Shown piece by piece: positions 32,473 through 41,039 of a stretch of DNA of 64,000 nucleotides. The DNA lies in contig NZ_FNGY01000007.1 in assembly GCF_900103665.1 (NCBI RefSeq), positions 475,013 through 539,012 on the forward strand, in the 5' to 3' direction. Each line of letters starts with the position of its first letter. Position 1 is the first letter of the stretch. Position numbers and translations under genes: made by a program. Under the pieces are notes generated by a model, which was not told where the DNA came from, did no database searches, and worked only from the letters and a program-made list of their open reading frames with translations. This stretch comes from Pedobacter steynii. Lineage in GTDB: Bacteria; Bacteroidota; Bacteroidia; Sphingobacteriales; Sphingobacteriaceae.

Positions 32473-32895
32473 ATGCGAAAACTACTCATCAGTACCATTG
32501 TCTTATTTACCCTGCTCACGATGATCTACTCTTGCCAGAGTGCAGATCAGGTAAAACAAGACATCTATTATACCAATGGCCGGGACTATTACATCAAATA
32601 TTGCCAGAATTGCCATGGAGCCAAAGGTGAAGGCCTGGGTGCTTTAGCCCCTCCCCTGACCGACAGCGTATTTTTAAAAGAAAACAAACAGAAATTAGCC
32701 TGCTACATCAAAAACGGAATGAGCGAGGCCATTACCATCCATGGTCAGAAATATGAAGGTAAAATGCCGGATTTTCAAACCCTGGCTGCAATAGATATCG
32801 CGCAGATTGTCGTTTACATTACCAACTCTTTCGGGAATAAACAAGGGATGTATACTTTGGAACAAACCTCCAGCGATCTGAAAAACTGCAAATAA
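32473..32895 (+). CDS. Small class I cytochrome c lipoprotein
   Basis: This is a 140-residue monoheme cytochrome with a lipoprotein signal (MIYSCQS, Cys21). The heme site is CQNCH at about 44-48 (YYIKYCQNCHGAKGEG), and a likely axial Met is in GKMPDFQTLAAIDIAQIVVY. The fold matches small class I cytochromes that carry electrons to oxidases. It starts 2 nt after the SCO stop, so both are translated from one message. Its redox partner is not in the window. Confidence 0.92.
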   Translation: MRKLLISTIVLFTLLTMIYSCQSADQVKQDIYYTNGRDYYIKYCQNCHGAKGEGLGALAPPLTDSVFLKENKQKLACYIKNGMSEAITIHGQKYEGKMPDFQTLAAIDIAQIVVYITNSFGNKQGMYTLEQTSSDLKNCK

Positions 32896-33210
32896 TTCTT
32901 GCTTTAAAAGCAACAAATCTCATCTCATGGGGGCTGATTAAGCCCCTTCAGCAAGCCCAGGCTGAATATCACTAAAAATATTACAAATGCTATCCTCCCG
33001 AAAAACAGAGTTTTTCCATGGATAATAACGTTTTAGCATTTCATAGTTCTTAAAAACGAGCTGCAGAAAATTCTATAGTCTTTATTTATTTCATAATAAT
33101 GTAAAAGATTCTACATAATATTGTTTACACACACAAATGAGATCATTATGAGTTCCAACCCACTAACCATGGACTAAAGACGCATTGATGATTTTTTAAA
33201 AATCTATCAA
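32896..33210. other. Intergenic region after the cytochrome c gene
   Basis: About 315 nt without a gene. A 6-bp hairpin (GGGGCT / AGCCCC, 32930-32946) near the start may mark the end of the SCO transcript but has no T-run. The remainder is AT-rich and should hold the promoter of the next gene; no exact TAnnTTTG element was found. Confidence 0.4.
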
Positions 33211-33855
33211 ATGAAAAAATCATTGTTACTATTTGTAGCGATGGTGACTGGTATGGTCGCCAACGCTCAGTATGAGAATGCCAAACAGGTGTTCAACAGT
33301 CCAAAACTGCAGGAAGCAGTTAAAACCCACAAATTGGTGGCTATTTTACCTTTCGAGGTAAAGATGACCTACAAAAAGCAACCCCGGGATTTCGATCTGG
33401 AAACCAACCGGGAGAAGGAAAGAGAAAAGGCTTACTCTATTCAGTCCAGCATCTACACTTTCCTGCTTCGTAAAGCCTCAAAGTATACCGTAGAATTTCA
33501 GGACGTGGAAAAAACGAACGTGCTGTTAAAGAAAGCAGGAATGACGGACAAATTGGGAGAATTTACCAAAGATGAGATCGCTAAAGCGCTGAATGTAGAT
33601 GCGGTCATCGCCGGTAAGTTCGAAGCAGAACAGTCAAAATCAGAAGCAGGAGCCATTGTAACCACCGTATTATTTGGAGGAATGGGAAGCAAAACCGGTT
33701 CCGGTGCATTGACGATGATGGTCAACGACGGGCCTTCCGGAGATTTATTATGGAGGTTCTTCAAAAGCATGAACGACGATGTATTCAGCTCCAGTGATGA
33801 GCTCATCGACCGGATGATGAGAAAAGTTTCCAGAAACTTCCCTTATACGAAGTAA
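33211..33855 (+). CDS. Secreted CsgG/LpoB-like protein of unknown function (copy 1)
   Basis: This 214-residue protein has a signal peptide (about 1-19, ANAQ). The core starts with KLVAILPFEVKM and continues through EFQDVEKTNVLLKKAGM, EFTKDEIAKALNVDAVIAGKFE, and then SGDLLWRFFKSMN near the end. The strand-helix pattern with a conserved ILPF and GVDAVI-like segment resembles the CsgG/LpoB/GNA1162 group of envelope proteins. It is closely related to the next gene but that copy is less conserved around residues 45-80. The function is unknown; an envelope-stability role is only a guess. Confidence 0.7.
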   Translation: MKKSLLLFVAMVTGMVANAQYENAKQVFNSPKLQEAVKTHKLVAILPFEVKMTYKKQPRDFDLETNREKEREKAYSIQSSIYTFLLRKASKYTVEFQDVEKTNVLLKKAGMTDKLGEFTKDEIAKALNVDAVIAGKFEAEQSKSEAGAIVTTVLFGGMGSKTGSGALTMMVNDGPSGDLLWRFFKSMNDDVFSSSDELIDRMMRKVSRNFPYTK

Positions 33856-33994
33856 TTATTTTAATACCCCTGAATTGGTTTGGTGGTTCAGTTTCTCCCC
33901 CCCTAAACGAATCACCAGCCAATTCTCATCTTCTTAATCCGACGATAAAGCAATCCTGCTTATGATTGCTTCATCATCATTAAAACATATTCCA

Positions 33995-34636
33995 ATGAAA
34001 AGGATCTTTTTATTTTTAATCGCAATGAGCATCGGTATGATGGCCCATGCACAATTCGGTTTTCCTGCCAGGACAAAACAGGTATACACCAGTCCTGATC
34101 TTAAAAAAGCAATGAAGAATTATAAAACAATTGCCATTTTACCTGTAGGAACTCAATTAAGCTTTAAAAGCCAGGTTCCATACCTCAACGAAAGAAATCA
34201 GGCAATTGAAAATACCGGATTGGCCAATCAGTCCAGACTATATAGTTATATCTTACCCAAATCCCATCGGATGAAAGTAGAAATTCAGGACATTGAAAAA
34301 ACCAATCTCTTACTGCTGAAATCAGAAATGAGCAGCAGGCTGGACCAGTATACCAAAGAGGAAATTGCAAAAATTCTGGGTGTAGATGCCATCCTATCCG
34401 GCCTTTATGAAAGTTATGCTTTTATTAGAGAGGGCCAGATGAAGATCGATACTGCTTCACTCTCGATAAAGATGCCAGGTACCTCAACTGTAGTTAAGAA
34501 TACACTTACGCTTGTACTTTATGACGGGCAAACCGGAAAACAAATGTGGAGGTTCTACGATCACGATGAACAATACACTTATATATCCGATTATTTAATA
34601 GAACAAGCGGTAAGAAGTCTGCCTTTTATTCGATAA
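33995..34636 (+). CDS. Secreted CsgG/LpoB-like protein of unknown function (copy 2)
   Basis: The start MKRIFLFLIAMSIG gives 213 residues with a signal peptide (about 1-20, AHAQ). It is a paralog of the preceding gene: KTIAILPVGTQLSF, EIQDIEKTNLLLLKSEM, YTKEEIAKILGVDAILSGLYE and GKQMWRFYDHDEQY follow in the same order. The pair sits in tandem with 139 nt between and no other gene, so the duplication is recent enough to be obvious but the copies have diverged a good deal. No active-site residue can be named. It ends just before the RNase P RNA. Confidence 0.7.
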   Translation: MKRIFLFLIAMSIGMMAHAQFGFPARTKQVYTSPDLKKAMKNYKTIAILPVGTQLSFKSQVPYLNERNQAIENTGLANQSRLYSYILPKSHRMKVEIQDIEKTNLLLLKSEMSSRLDQYTKEEIAKILGVDAILSGLYESYAFIREGQMKIDTASLSIKMPGTSTVVKNTLTLVLYDGQTGKQMWRFYDHDEQYTYISDYLIEQAVRSLPFIR

Positions 34637-34650
34637 ACGCTGTTTTTTTA

Positions 34651-34658
34651 TATCTTTG
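34651..34658 (+). promoter_or_regulatory. -7 promoter element TATCTTTG for RNase P RNA
   Basis: TATCTTTG matches the Bacteroidota TAnnTTTG consensus exactly and lies 12 nt before the first base of the RNase P RNA, as expected for a -7 element. Confidence 0.7.
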
Positions 34659-34670
34659 CAACGTAAAAAA

Positions 34671-35037
34671 TGCAAGCCGTTCTATCGCTGCGATTTATCG
34701 GAGAGGAAAGTCCGGGCAACACAGAGCATCCCGCTTCCTAACGGGAAGAGGCTTAGGGTTGAAAACCTGAGTTATGGAAAGTGCCGCAGAAAACATACCG
34801 CCGATGGCTGTAAAGCACAGGTAAGGTTGAAAACGTGAGGTAAGAGCTCACGAGTATTCCGGGCAACCGGATTGCTGGTAAACCCCGGGAGTTGAAAGAC
34901 CAAATAGGCTAACGCATGTAGGGCTGCTCGTCCGATGTTAGCGGGTAGGTCGTTAGAGATAAATGGCAACATTTATAGTGGATTAATGGTAGAAATTCTG
35001 AGCAATCAGTTTACAGAACCCGGCTTACAGGCTTGCA
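34671..35037 (+). ncRNA. rnpB: RNase P RNA, bacterial class A
   Basis: This is the catalytic RNA that trims the 5' ends of tRNA precursors. The ends pair (TGCAAGCC with GGCTTGCA). The 5' part has the universal GAGGAAAGTCCGGGC, and internal landmarks are GAAAGTGCCGCAGAAAACATACCGCC-like (here GGAAAGTGCCGCAGAAAA and ATACCGCC), GTAAGGTTGAAA, and the 3' ACAGAACCCGGCTTACAG. The length of about 367 nt is normal. Any open frames called inside it are spurious. Confidence 0.96.
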
Positions 35038-35108
35038 TTTTTTATTTTATCACTCCTTGTTGATAAAAGTAATATATTCGTATCTAATAAAAATGATGAG
35101 CACTACCT

Positions 35109-36512
35109 ATGGCAAAATTATTAATAATTGATGATGAACGGGCAATAAGAAGCACTTTACGCGAAATCTTAGAGTATGAAAACTACGATGTTGACGATAT
35201 TGATAATGGTGTAGACGGTTTAGAACTGATTAAGAAAAAGAAATTCGACCTGGTATTATGTGATATCAAGATGAATAAAATGGACGGAATGGAAGTGCTG
35301 GAACAGGCACTGGCCTATAGTCCCGATCTTCCTTTCATCATGATCTCCGGTCATGGAACAGTTGAAACCGCTATCGAAGCCAGCAAAAAAGGAGCCTTTG
35401 ACTTCATCTCCAAACCGCCTGACTTAAACAGGCTGCTGATTACCGTAAGAAATGCGCTCGACAGAGGTACATTGGTTACTGAAACTAAAGTCCTTAAAAG
35501 AAGAGCAAGTAAAACAAGAGATATATTAGGCAGCTCCGAAAGCATTGGAAAGATCAAAGAAACCATTGAACGTGTTGCCCCTACTGATGCCCGTGTATTA
35601 ATTACCGGTGCAAATGGTAGTGGTAAAGAACTTGTTGCAAGGTGGTTACATGAGAAATCTAACCGTGCGGACAGCCCTTTAATAGAAGTAAACTGTGCTG
35701 CAATCCCCTCAGAACTTATTGAAAGTGAACTATTTGGTCATGAGAAAGGGTCTTTTACCTCTGCCGTAAAACAAAGGATTGGTAAATTTGAACTGGCAAA
35801 CGGCGGAACACTTTTTCTGGATGAGATTGGCGACATGAGCCTTTCTGCACAGGCAAAGGTATTGCGTGCTCTACAGGAACACAAAATCAGCCGTGTAGGC
35901 GGCGAGAAAGAACTGGAAGTGAACGTGAGGGTACTTGCAGCAACCAACAAGGACCTGCTGAAAGAAATCGAAGACGGCAACTTCCGGATGGACTTGTACC
36001 ACCGCTTAAATGTAATCAATATCCATGTTCCTCATTTAACGGAACGTGTGGAAGATATCCCGGAGATTGCGCAAAACTTTCTGGAGGAAATCTGTAAAGA
36101 TTACGGCATGCCGGTTAAAAAGATCGGTGATGCGGCAATGGCGGCACTTCAGGCTTTACCCTGGACAGGAAATGTCCGCGAGCTGCACAATATGATTGAG
36201 CGTTTAATCATCCTGAGCGACAAAGCCATTACAGAACATGATGTTGCTGCATTTGCAAATCCTGGTGGAGGAACAAATATCGGCGCTGCACACAGCTCAT
36301 CGGCTAGTACCGTTACACGTACGGCAACGCCAAACTACGATAACTTCAATAATTTCCAGGATTATAAGGATTATGCAGAAAAAGAATTCATCAAATTCAA
36401 ACTGGAAAAGAACAACTGGAATGTTTCCAAAACTGCCGATGACATTGACATTCAGCGCAGTCACCTTTACAGTAAGATTGAGAAATTCGGATTAAAAAGA
36501 TCCACAGAATAA
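35109..36512 (+). CDS. NtrC-family response regulator with altered GAFTGA loop
   Basis: This 467-residue regulator has a receiver domain (1-120; LLIIDDERAIRSTL, phospho-acceptor in LVLCDIKMNKMDG), an AAA+ domain (about 140-370; Walker A GANGSGKE, Walker B GTLFLDEIGDM) and a Fis-type helix-turn-helix (NNWNVSKTADDIDIQRSHLYS). The sigma-54 contact loop reads GSFTSA (HEKGSFTSAVKQRIG) where GAFTGA is expected, so its interaction with sigma-54 may be changed. It lies just after rnpB and has no adjacent kinase. Its targets cannot be told from the sequence. Confidence 0.9.
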   Translation: MAKLLIIDDERAIRSTLREILEYENYDVDDIDNGVDGLELIKKKKFDLVLCDIKMNKMDGMEVLEQALAYSPDLPFIMISGHGTVETAIEASKKGAFDFISKPPDLNRLLITVRNALDRGTLVTETKVLKRRASKTRDILGSSESIGKIKETIERVAPTDARVLITGANGSGKELVARWLHEKSNRADSPLIEVNCAAIPSELIESELFGHEKGSFTSAVKQRIGKFELANGGTLFLDEIGDMSLSAQAKVLRALQEHKISRVGGEKELEVNVRVLAATNKDLLKEIEDGNFRMDLYHRLNVINIHVPHLTERVEDIPEIAQNFLEEICKDYGMPVKKIGDAAMAALQALPWTGNVRELHNMIERLIILSDKAITEHDVAAFANPGGGTNIGAAHSSSASTVTRTATPNYDNFNNFQDYKDYAEKEFIKFKLEKNNWNVSKTADDIDIQRSHLYSKIEKFGLKRSTE

Positions 36513-36530
36513 AGATACAAGACCTACGAA

Positions 36531-36556
36531 AAAGCCAACTTCCTGAAGTTGGCTTT
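36531..36556. terminator. Intrinsic terminator between the regulator and the ClC gene
   Basis: An 11-bp perfect stem (AAAGCCAACTT / AAGTTGGCTTT) with a CCTG loop is followed by a T-run on the plus strand and by five T on the minus strand. It ends both the plus-strand regulator and the minus-strand ClC gene, whose stops face each other. Confidence 0.9.
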
Positions 36557-36577
36557 TTTTATGATCAAACATTTTCT

Positions 36578-38371
36578 CTATTCCATATAATCCGCCTGCC
36601 TGCTCAGCAATGCGCGATACTTGTTGAAGATCGCTGTTTTAGAAACAAAGCCAATGTACTTGTCCTGATGATTTAAAACGGGCAATAACCAGGCATTTTC
36701 CTTTTCCATTTTCTGCAATACGATTTTCATCGGATCATCAAGGTGTAAAGTATCCGGAGCGGCAACCATTAATTCTTCTACCTTAATTTCCTGCTGATCC
36801 GTATGGTTAATGCCTTTCTTCAGCACATCCTCTACATAAATCAAGCCTTTAAAACACAAGTCCTCCCCTCCGATCACCGGAAAAAGATTTCTTTTAGATT
36901 GCAGAATTTCGTTTAACCTTTCAGCAATGACATCGTCTTCATTCAGCACCAGGTAATCACGTTCTACCAGGTATTTCAATTTCATCATGTTCAATACCGT
37001 AGTGTCTTTATCTTCATGAGAAGAGAGCTCCCCTTTCTCTGCCAGTGGCTTGGTATAAATAGAATACTTGTTTGCACTGCGGTTGATCAGGTAAGAAATT
37101 GCCGAAGTGATCATCAAAGGAACCATTAAGACATAACCACCTGTAATTTCCGCAATCAGGAAGATCCCGGTCAGCGGTGCATGCATAATGGCACTTAATG
37201 AGGCGGCCATTCCTGCAACAATAAAGTTGGCCACATTCAAATGAGCGATTCCAAGCGTATTGACTGTATAAGCGACCATAAATCCCATTAACCCGCCCAT
37301 AATCAGACTTGGCGCAAAAATTCCTCCGTTCCCACCAGCACCCAAAGTAATCAGTGTGGCGGCAGATTTAGCGAAAAGTGTGATCAATGTAAACAACAAC
37401 ACCACCCATGGCAGGTTACTATAAGAAGAAAAGATGCTGTTATTGATAACCGCAAAGTAATTTCCCCCTAACAGATTCTTAATCGTAATGTAACCTTCCC
37501 CGTATAAAGTAGGGAATAAAAACACGAGTAATCCGAGCATCAAACCACCCAATACGACTTTCTTATAAGGGTGGTTGATCTTGTAAAAGAAGCCTTTGAT
37601 GAAGCTGTTTGCCTTGGTAAAATAGATGGAAAAGAAACCAATTAAAACAGCCAGGATCACATAATAGATCAGGGCATCCATTTTCCATCCTTCGGTAACG
37701 AGGAAGAACAGTTGCTCATTGTAAAATAACCTTGCGACTACCGCTGCTGTAGCAGAAGCAAGCAACAAAGGAATAAAGGCCGGAATCGTGAACTCAGGCA
37801 ACAGAATTTCAATAGCGAACACAATCCCTGCAATCGGACTGTTAAATGCACCAGCGATCCCCGCAGCAGCACCACAGGCCAGCAACATGGTGGTCTCCCG
37901 GTAAGATAAACCGAGAAAACGGCCAACTACTGAACCAATCCCGGCACCACTCGTTACAATCGGCGCTTCCAAACCTGTCGATCCACCAAAACCAACGGTC
38001 ATGGCGGCAGTAATGATCTGGGAATAAATGTTATGAGGCTCTACCTTACTTGATTTTCTGGAAATGGTATACAATAAAGGGGTTAAACCGGTTTCAAACT
38101 TTCCCTTTCTAATGAACCTGCGGACATACATGACCGACAATAAGATCCCTATAAAAGGAAAGAAGAAAAATAGATAATACTTGTATTCCCAATGAAATCC
38201 TGTTTGCAGGAAATCCTCAATATGGTGTGTGATGGTCTTCAGCAGTGATGCAGCAAGCCCGGCAAGAACGCCGACAATCAGTGCTGCAATCACTAAAAAG
38301 TTTCTGTTTGAAATCTTCGTCCTCCGGTATTGGTTAATTGCGTCTACATAATTTACCAGCCGTACGTACAT
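36578..38371 (-). CDS. ClC-family chloride channel or antiporter with CBS domains
   Basis: This inner-membrane anion transporter has about ten membrane helices in residues 25-435 and a pair of CBS domains at about 450-590 (LNEDDVIAERLNEI and LHLDDPMKIVLQKMEKENAW). The gating Glu is in GGSTGLEAPIVTSGAGIG (G-x-E-x-P). The third pore motif is GGNGGIFAPSLIMGG. The first motif, GSGIP in classical members, appears as ETGLTPLLYTI. CBS domains usually bind adenine nucleotides and tune gating. Length is 597. It stands alone, 10 nt after the start-side neighbour RluA-like gene, and may be co-transcribed with it. Confidence 0.93.
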   Translation of the reverse strand: MYVRLVNYVDAINQYRRTKISNRNFLVIAALIVGVLAGLAASLLKTITHHIEDFLQTGFHWEYKYYLFFFFPFIGILLSVMYVRRFIRKGKFETGLTPLLYTISRKSSKVEPHNIYSQIITAAMTVGFGGSTGLEAPIVTSGAGIGSVVGRFLGLSYRETTMLLACGAAAGIAGAFNSPIAGIVFAIEILLPEFTIPAFIPLLLASATAAVVARLFYNEQLFFLVTEGWKMDALIYYVILAVLIGFFSIYFTKANSFIKGFFYKINHPYKKVVLGGLMLGLLVFLFPTLYGEGYITIKNLLGGNYFAVINNSIFSSYSNLPWVVLLFTLITLFAKSAATLITLGAGGNGGIFAPSLIMGGLMGFMVAYTVNTLGIAHLNVANFIVAGMAASLSAIMHAPLTGIFLIAEITGGYVLMVPLMITSAISYLINRSANKYSIYTKPLAEKGELSSHEDKDTTVLNMMKLKYLVERDYLVLNEDDVIAERLNEILQSKRNLFPVIGGEDLCFKGLIYVEDVLKKGINHTDQQEIKVEELMVAAPDTLHLDDPMKIVLQKMEKENAWLLPVLNHQDKYIGFVSKTAIFNKYRALLSRQADYME

Positions 38372-38381
38372 ATCTGTTTAT

Positions 38382-39128
38382 TTAAGCGTCAAATTTATCG
38401 AGTAATTTGATGAGCGTTGCAAAGTCTTTCGGATAAGGGGCATCGATCACAATGTCAGCGCCATCCAGCCCTTTAAACACCAGATGTCTGGCATGTAAGG
38501 CAAAGCGCTTCATAATCGGCAACTCTTCATCGTCTTTGGCAATGCGGTATCCTTTTTTCATGCTGGAAAGGAAAACCGGTTTTCCACGGTACATGTCATC
38601 TCCCGCAATCGCTGCCCTTTGGGTGGCCAGGTGAATCCTGATCTGGTGCATACGACCGGTAATCGGCTTACATTCTACCAGGGTATAATGACGGTAATTT
38701 TTTATGGAATTAAATATGGTTTCTGCACGTTTCCCCTCTTTTCTGTCGATGGTAACGCTCTTATTCCCGTCATTGAGGATAGGAAGGTCGATAAATAGCT
38801 CGTTAAAAGTAAACTGCCCGTCTACCACTGCGTGGTATACTTTGTTTACTTTACGTTTTTCAAATTGCATCGCTACAGAGCGATAAGCTTCAGGTGTTTT
38901 TGCTATAATAATCGCACCTGAAGTTTCTTTGTCTAAACGATGACATACCTGTGCGTCAGCAGAATACTGCTTTGCCAAACGTAATATATTGACCTCGCCT
39001 GATCCGCCACGCTCATCCAGCGAGGCTACAAATGGAGGTTTATTTACAACGATATAATCATCGTTTTCGAATAGGATAAGATCTTTAAAAGAAGGATATT
39101 TCAATACAGTAAATTTAATACTGTACAA
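38382..39128 (-). CDS. RluA-family pseudouridine synthase
   Basis: This enzyme turns uridine into pseudouridine in rRNA or tRNA. The catalytic Asp is in HRLDKETSGAIIIAKT (about 63-78). Family signs are ENDDYIVVNKPPFVAS at the start, AKTPEAYRSVAMQFEKRKV and VECKPITGRMHQIRIHLATQ (20 residues, about 152-171). There is no S4 RNA-binding domain in its 248 residues, so it belongs to the short RluA/RluC-like group. It lies 5 nt past the response regulator and shares its direction. The exact modification site is not known. Confidence 0.92.
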   Translation of the reverse strand: MYSIKFTVLKYPSFKDLILFENDDYIVVNKPPFVASLDERGGSGEVNILRLAKQYSADAQVCHRLDKETSGAIIIAKTPEAYRSVAMQFEKRKVNKVYHAVVDGQFTFNELFIDLPILNDGNKSVTIDRKEGKRAETIFNSIKNYRHYTLVECKPITGRMHQIRIHLATQRAAIAGDDMYRGKPVFLSSMKKGYRIAKDDEELPIMKRFALHARHLVFKGLDGADIVIDAPYPKDFATLIKLLDKFDA

Positions 39129-39133
39129 AAATA

Positions 39134-39823
39134 CTAAGAAAGTTCGAATTTATAGCCTACACCCTTCACTGTTGCCACATATCGTTCCCCTAATTTCTCA
39201 CGAAGCTTGCGGATATGTACATCAATTGTACGGTTGGTTACTACTACAGAGTCTTCCCAAATGTTTTTCAAAATAGATTCCCTGGTATATACTTTTCCAG
39301 GTTTAGAAGCCAGCAAGTACAACAATTCAAATTCTTTTTTCGCTAAAACCACTTTCTGTCCGCCTTGAAAAACAAGATAAGCTTCTCTGTCGATCACCAA
39401 ATCACCAATTTCTACTTTATTATCAGAAACTTCATCTGCACTTGAATTTCTTCTTAATATGGCATTAATCCTACTAATCAATGCCCGTGGCTTAATTGGT
39501 TTAGCAATGTAATCATCGGCACCAACATTAAAACCGGCAATCTCTGAATACTCCTCACTTCTGGCCGTTAAAAATACCATAAACGTATTTTTAAACTCCG
39601 GAATGGCACGCATTAACCTGCAGGCCTCGATCCCATCCATTTTAGGCATCATGATGTCGAGAATGATCAGATCGGGATGAACTTTCTTAGCAACCGTAAT
39701 CCCTTCCTGGCCATTACTGGCCAAAAAAACCTGATAACCTTCTTTTTTCAAGTTATATTCTATTAACTCTAAAATATCTGGTTCATCATCAACAATAAGT
39801 ATCTTCTGTTTTACGGTGCTCAT
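39134..39823 (-). CDS. OmpR/PhoB-family response regulator
   Basis: This 229-residue two-domain regulator has a receiver at 1-120 (ILIVDDEPDILELIEYNL; phospho-acceptor in LIILDIMMPKMDG; Lys in DYIAKPIKPRAL) and a winged-helix DNA-binding domain at about 135-229 (LAKKEFELLYLLASKPGKVY, TIDVHIRKLREKLG and GVGYKFELS at the end). No kinase gene adjoins. It most resembles the PhoB/PhoP-like regulators of Bacteroidota. It is followed by the RluA-like gene on the same strand. Confidence 0.93.
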   Translation of the reverse strand: MSTVKQKILIVDDEPDILELIEYNLKKEGYQVFLASNGQEGITVAKKVHPDLIILDIMMPKMDGIEACRLMRAIPEFKNTFMVFLTARSEEYSEIAGFNVGADDYIAKPIKPRALISRINAILRRNSSADEVSDNKVEIGDLVIDREAYLVFQGGQKVVLAKKEFELLYLLASKPGKVYTRESILKNIWEDSVVVTNRTIDVHIRKLREKLGERYVATVKGVGYKFELS

Positions 39824-39877
39824 AGCTTTAATTATTTGTTACGAAAATAGGTAATCAATTATAATATACCGTTAGCA

Positions 39878-39885
39878 CAAAGTTA
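39878..39885 (-). promoter_or_regulatory. Candidate -7 element before the OmpR-type regulator
   Basis: On the minus strand this reads TAACTTTG, fitting TAnnTTTG, 54 nt before the start codon. No good -33 element is seen. Confidence 0.35.
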
Positions 39886-39928
39886 ACAAATTGTTAAGAA
39901 CCTCCTATATATTAACATGAATTTAGGG

Positions 39929-41035
39929 TTATCGTAAAGTTTTATTTAAGAAAGCCTCCAGCTCTTCACCACGTAGGTTTTTAGCCAGAATTTTACCGTT
40001 AGGATCTAATAAAAAGGAACTTGGGATCGCTTCAATCTGGTACAACCTTACCGTCGGACCTTCAAAATCTTTCAACTCTCCGGCATGAGACCAGGCCAGC
40101 TGATCTGCAGCAATGGCATTTTTCCAGGCACCAGGATCTTTATCTAATGAAATTCCAAGCACGGTAAAGTTCTTTCCTTTGTAAGTATTGTAGGCTTTTA
40201 CCAGGTTTGGATTCTCCTGGCGACAAGGCATACACCAGGAAGCCCAGAAATCCAGCAATACATATTTACCTTTGAAATCGGTCAATTTCACTGGTTTTCC
40301 GTCCAAACCATTAATGGTAAAGTCGGGCGCCTGCTGTCCGATCTGTAAAGCTTTCAGCTTCGCCATCTTCACCAAAAACTCAGTTACCGCAGCATTGTCG
40401 TTGAAACTGCTTTTAATCTTGTCAGAATAAGCCACCATCTCTTTCTCATATTCCGATGGGTTTAATAAGTTAATGGCATAAAAACCGGCCAAAGAACTGG
40501 AATTCTCCTGAGCAAACTTTAACACTGCTTTATTCAGTCCTTCGATTTCTTCTGTATATTTTGGCCTCATCTGTTCCATGATCATGTCCCTGTTCTGAGG
40601 TTGTGAAGCTACCGTCTCATCAAACTGGGCCTGAATCGCTGCAATCCTTGTCATGTACTGGTGTTTGGTCACGTTCAGCTCCTCCAGTTTATCTGCTTCC
40701 GCAGCACCGGATAATTTATAAGCTAAATTCTTATCGGATAAATCAGCAGAGATCTTAATGTCGTCACCGTTCTTGGCAATGATCATATATTCACTATTTC
40801 CGGCAGAGATCCTGAAAAAATCTACCCCAGGAGTGCTGTGAGAGAATTTAAACGCTCCTTTTTCCGAAAACACGGTAGAATCTAAAGGCAGCACATTGTC
40901 TTTTTGTAAACCAAATAAATAAACTTTACTTTTTGGGGTTGCATTTTTAAATTCCCCGCTGATCATAAATTTACTTTTGTCTTTACATGCAGCAAAGGCA
41001 AGGCATAACAATAATAGATAACTGATTCTTTTCAT
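39929..41035 (-). CDS. TlpA-like thioredoxin-fold lipoprotein with N-terminal DUF4369-type domain
   Basis: A lipoprotein signal (LLCLAFAACKD, Cys17) is followed by a beta-rich domain (about 25-125; FMISGEFKNATPKSKVYLF) and a helical linker. The thioredoxin domain is at about 232-368 (APDFTINGLDGKPVKL and the redox centre FWASWCMPCRQENP with CMPC). Such proteins keep thiols reduced in the periplasm, for example in cytochrome c maturation. The gene lies 4 nt after gatB and is expressed with it, although no functional link to amidation is known. Length is normal for the family at 368. Confidence 0.93.
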   Translation of the reverse strand: MKRISYLLLLCLAFAACKDKSKFMISGEFKNATPKSKVYLFGLQKDNVLPLDSTVFSEKGAFKFSHSTPGVDFFRISAGNSEYMIIAKNGDDIKISADLSDKNLAYKLSGAAEADKLEELNVTKHQYMTRIAAIQAQFDETVASQPQNRDMIMEQMRPKYTEEIEGLNKAVLKFAQENSSSLAGFYAINLLNPSEYEKEMVAYSDKIKSSFNDNAAVTEFLVKMAKLKALQIGQQAPDFTINGLDGKPVKLTDFKGKYVLLDFWASWCMPCRQENPNLVKAYNTYKGKNFTVLGISLDKDPGAWKNAIAADQLAWSHAGELKDFEGPTVRLYQIEAIPSSFLLDPNGKILAKNLRGEELEAFLNKTLR

Positions 41036-41039
41036 CTCT

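Noticed and set aside
34656..34972. Short open frames on both strands within the RNase P RNA
   Set aside because: The sequence is fully explained as the structured RNA.
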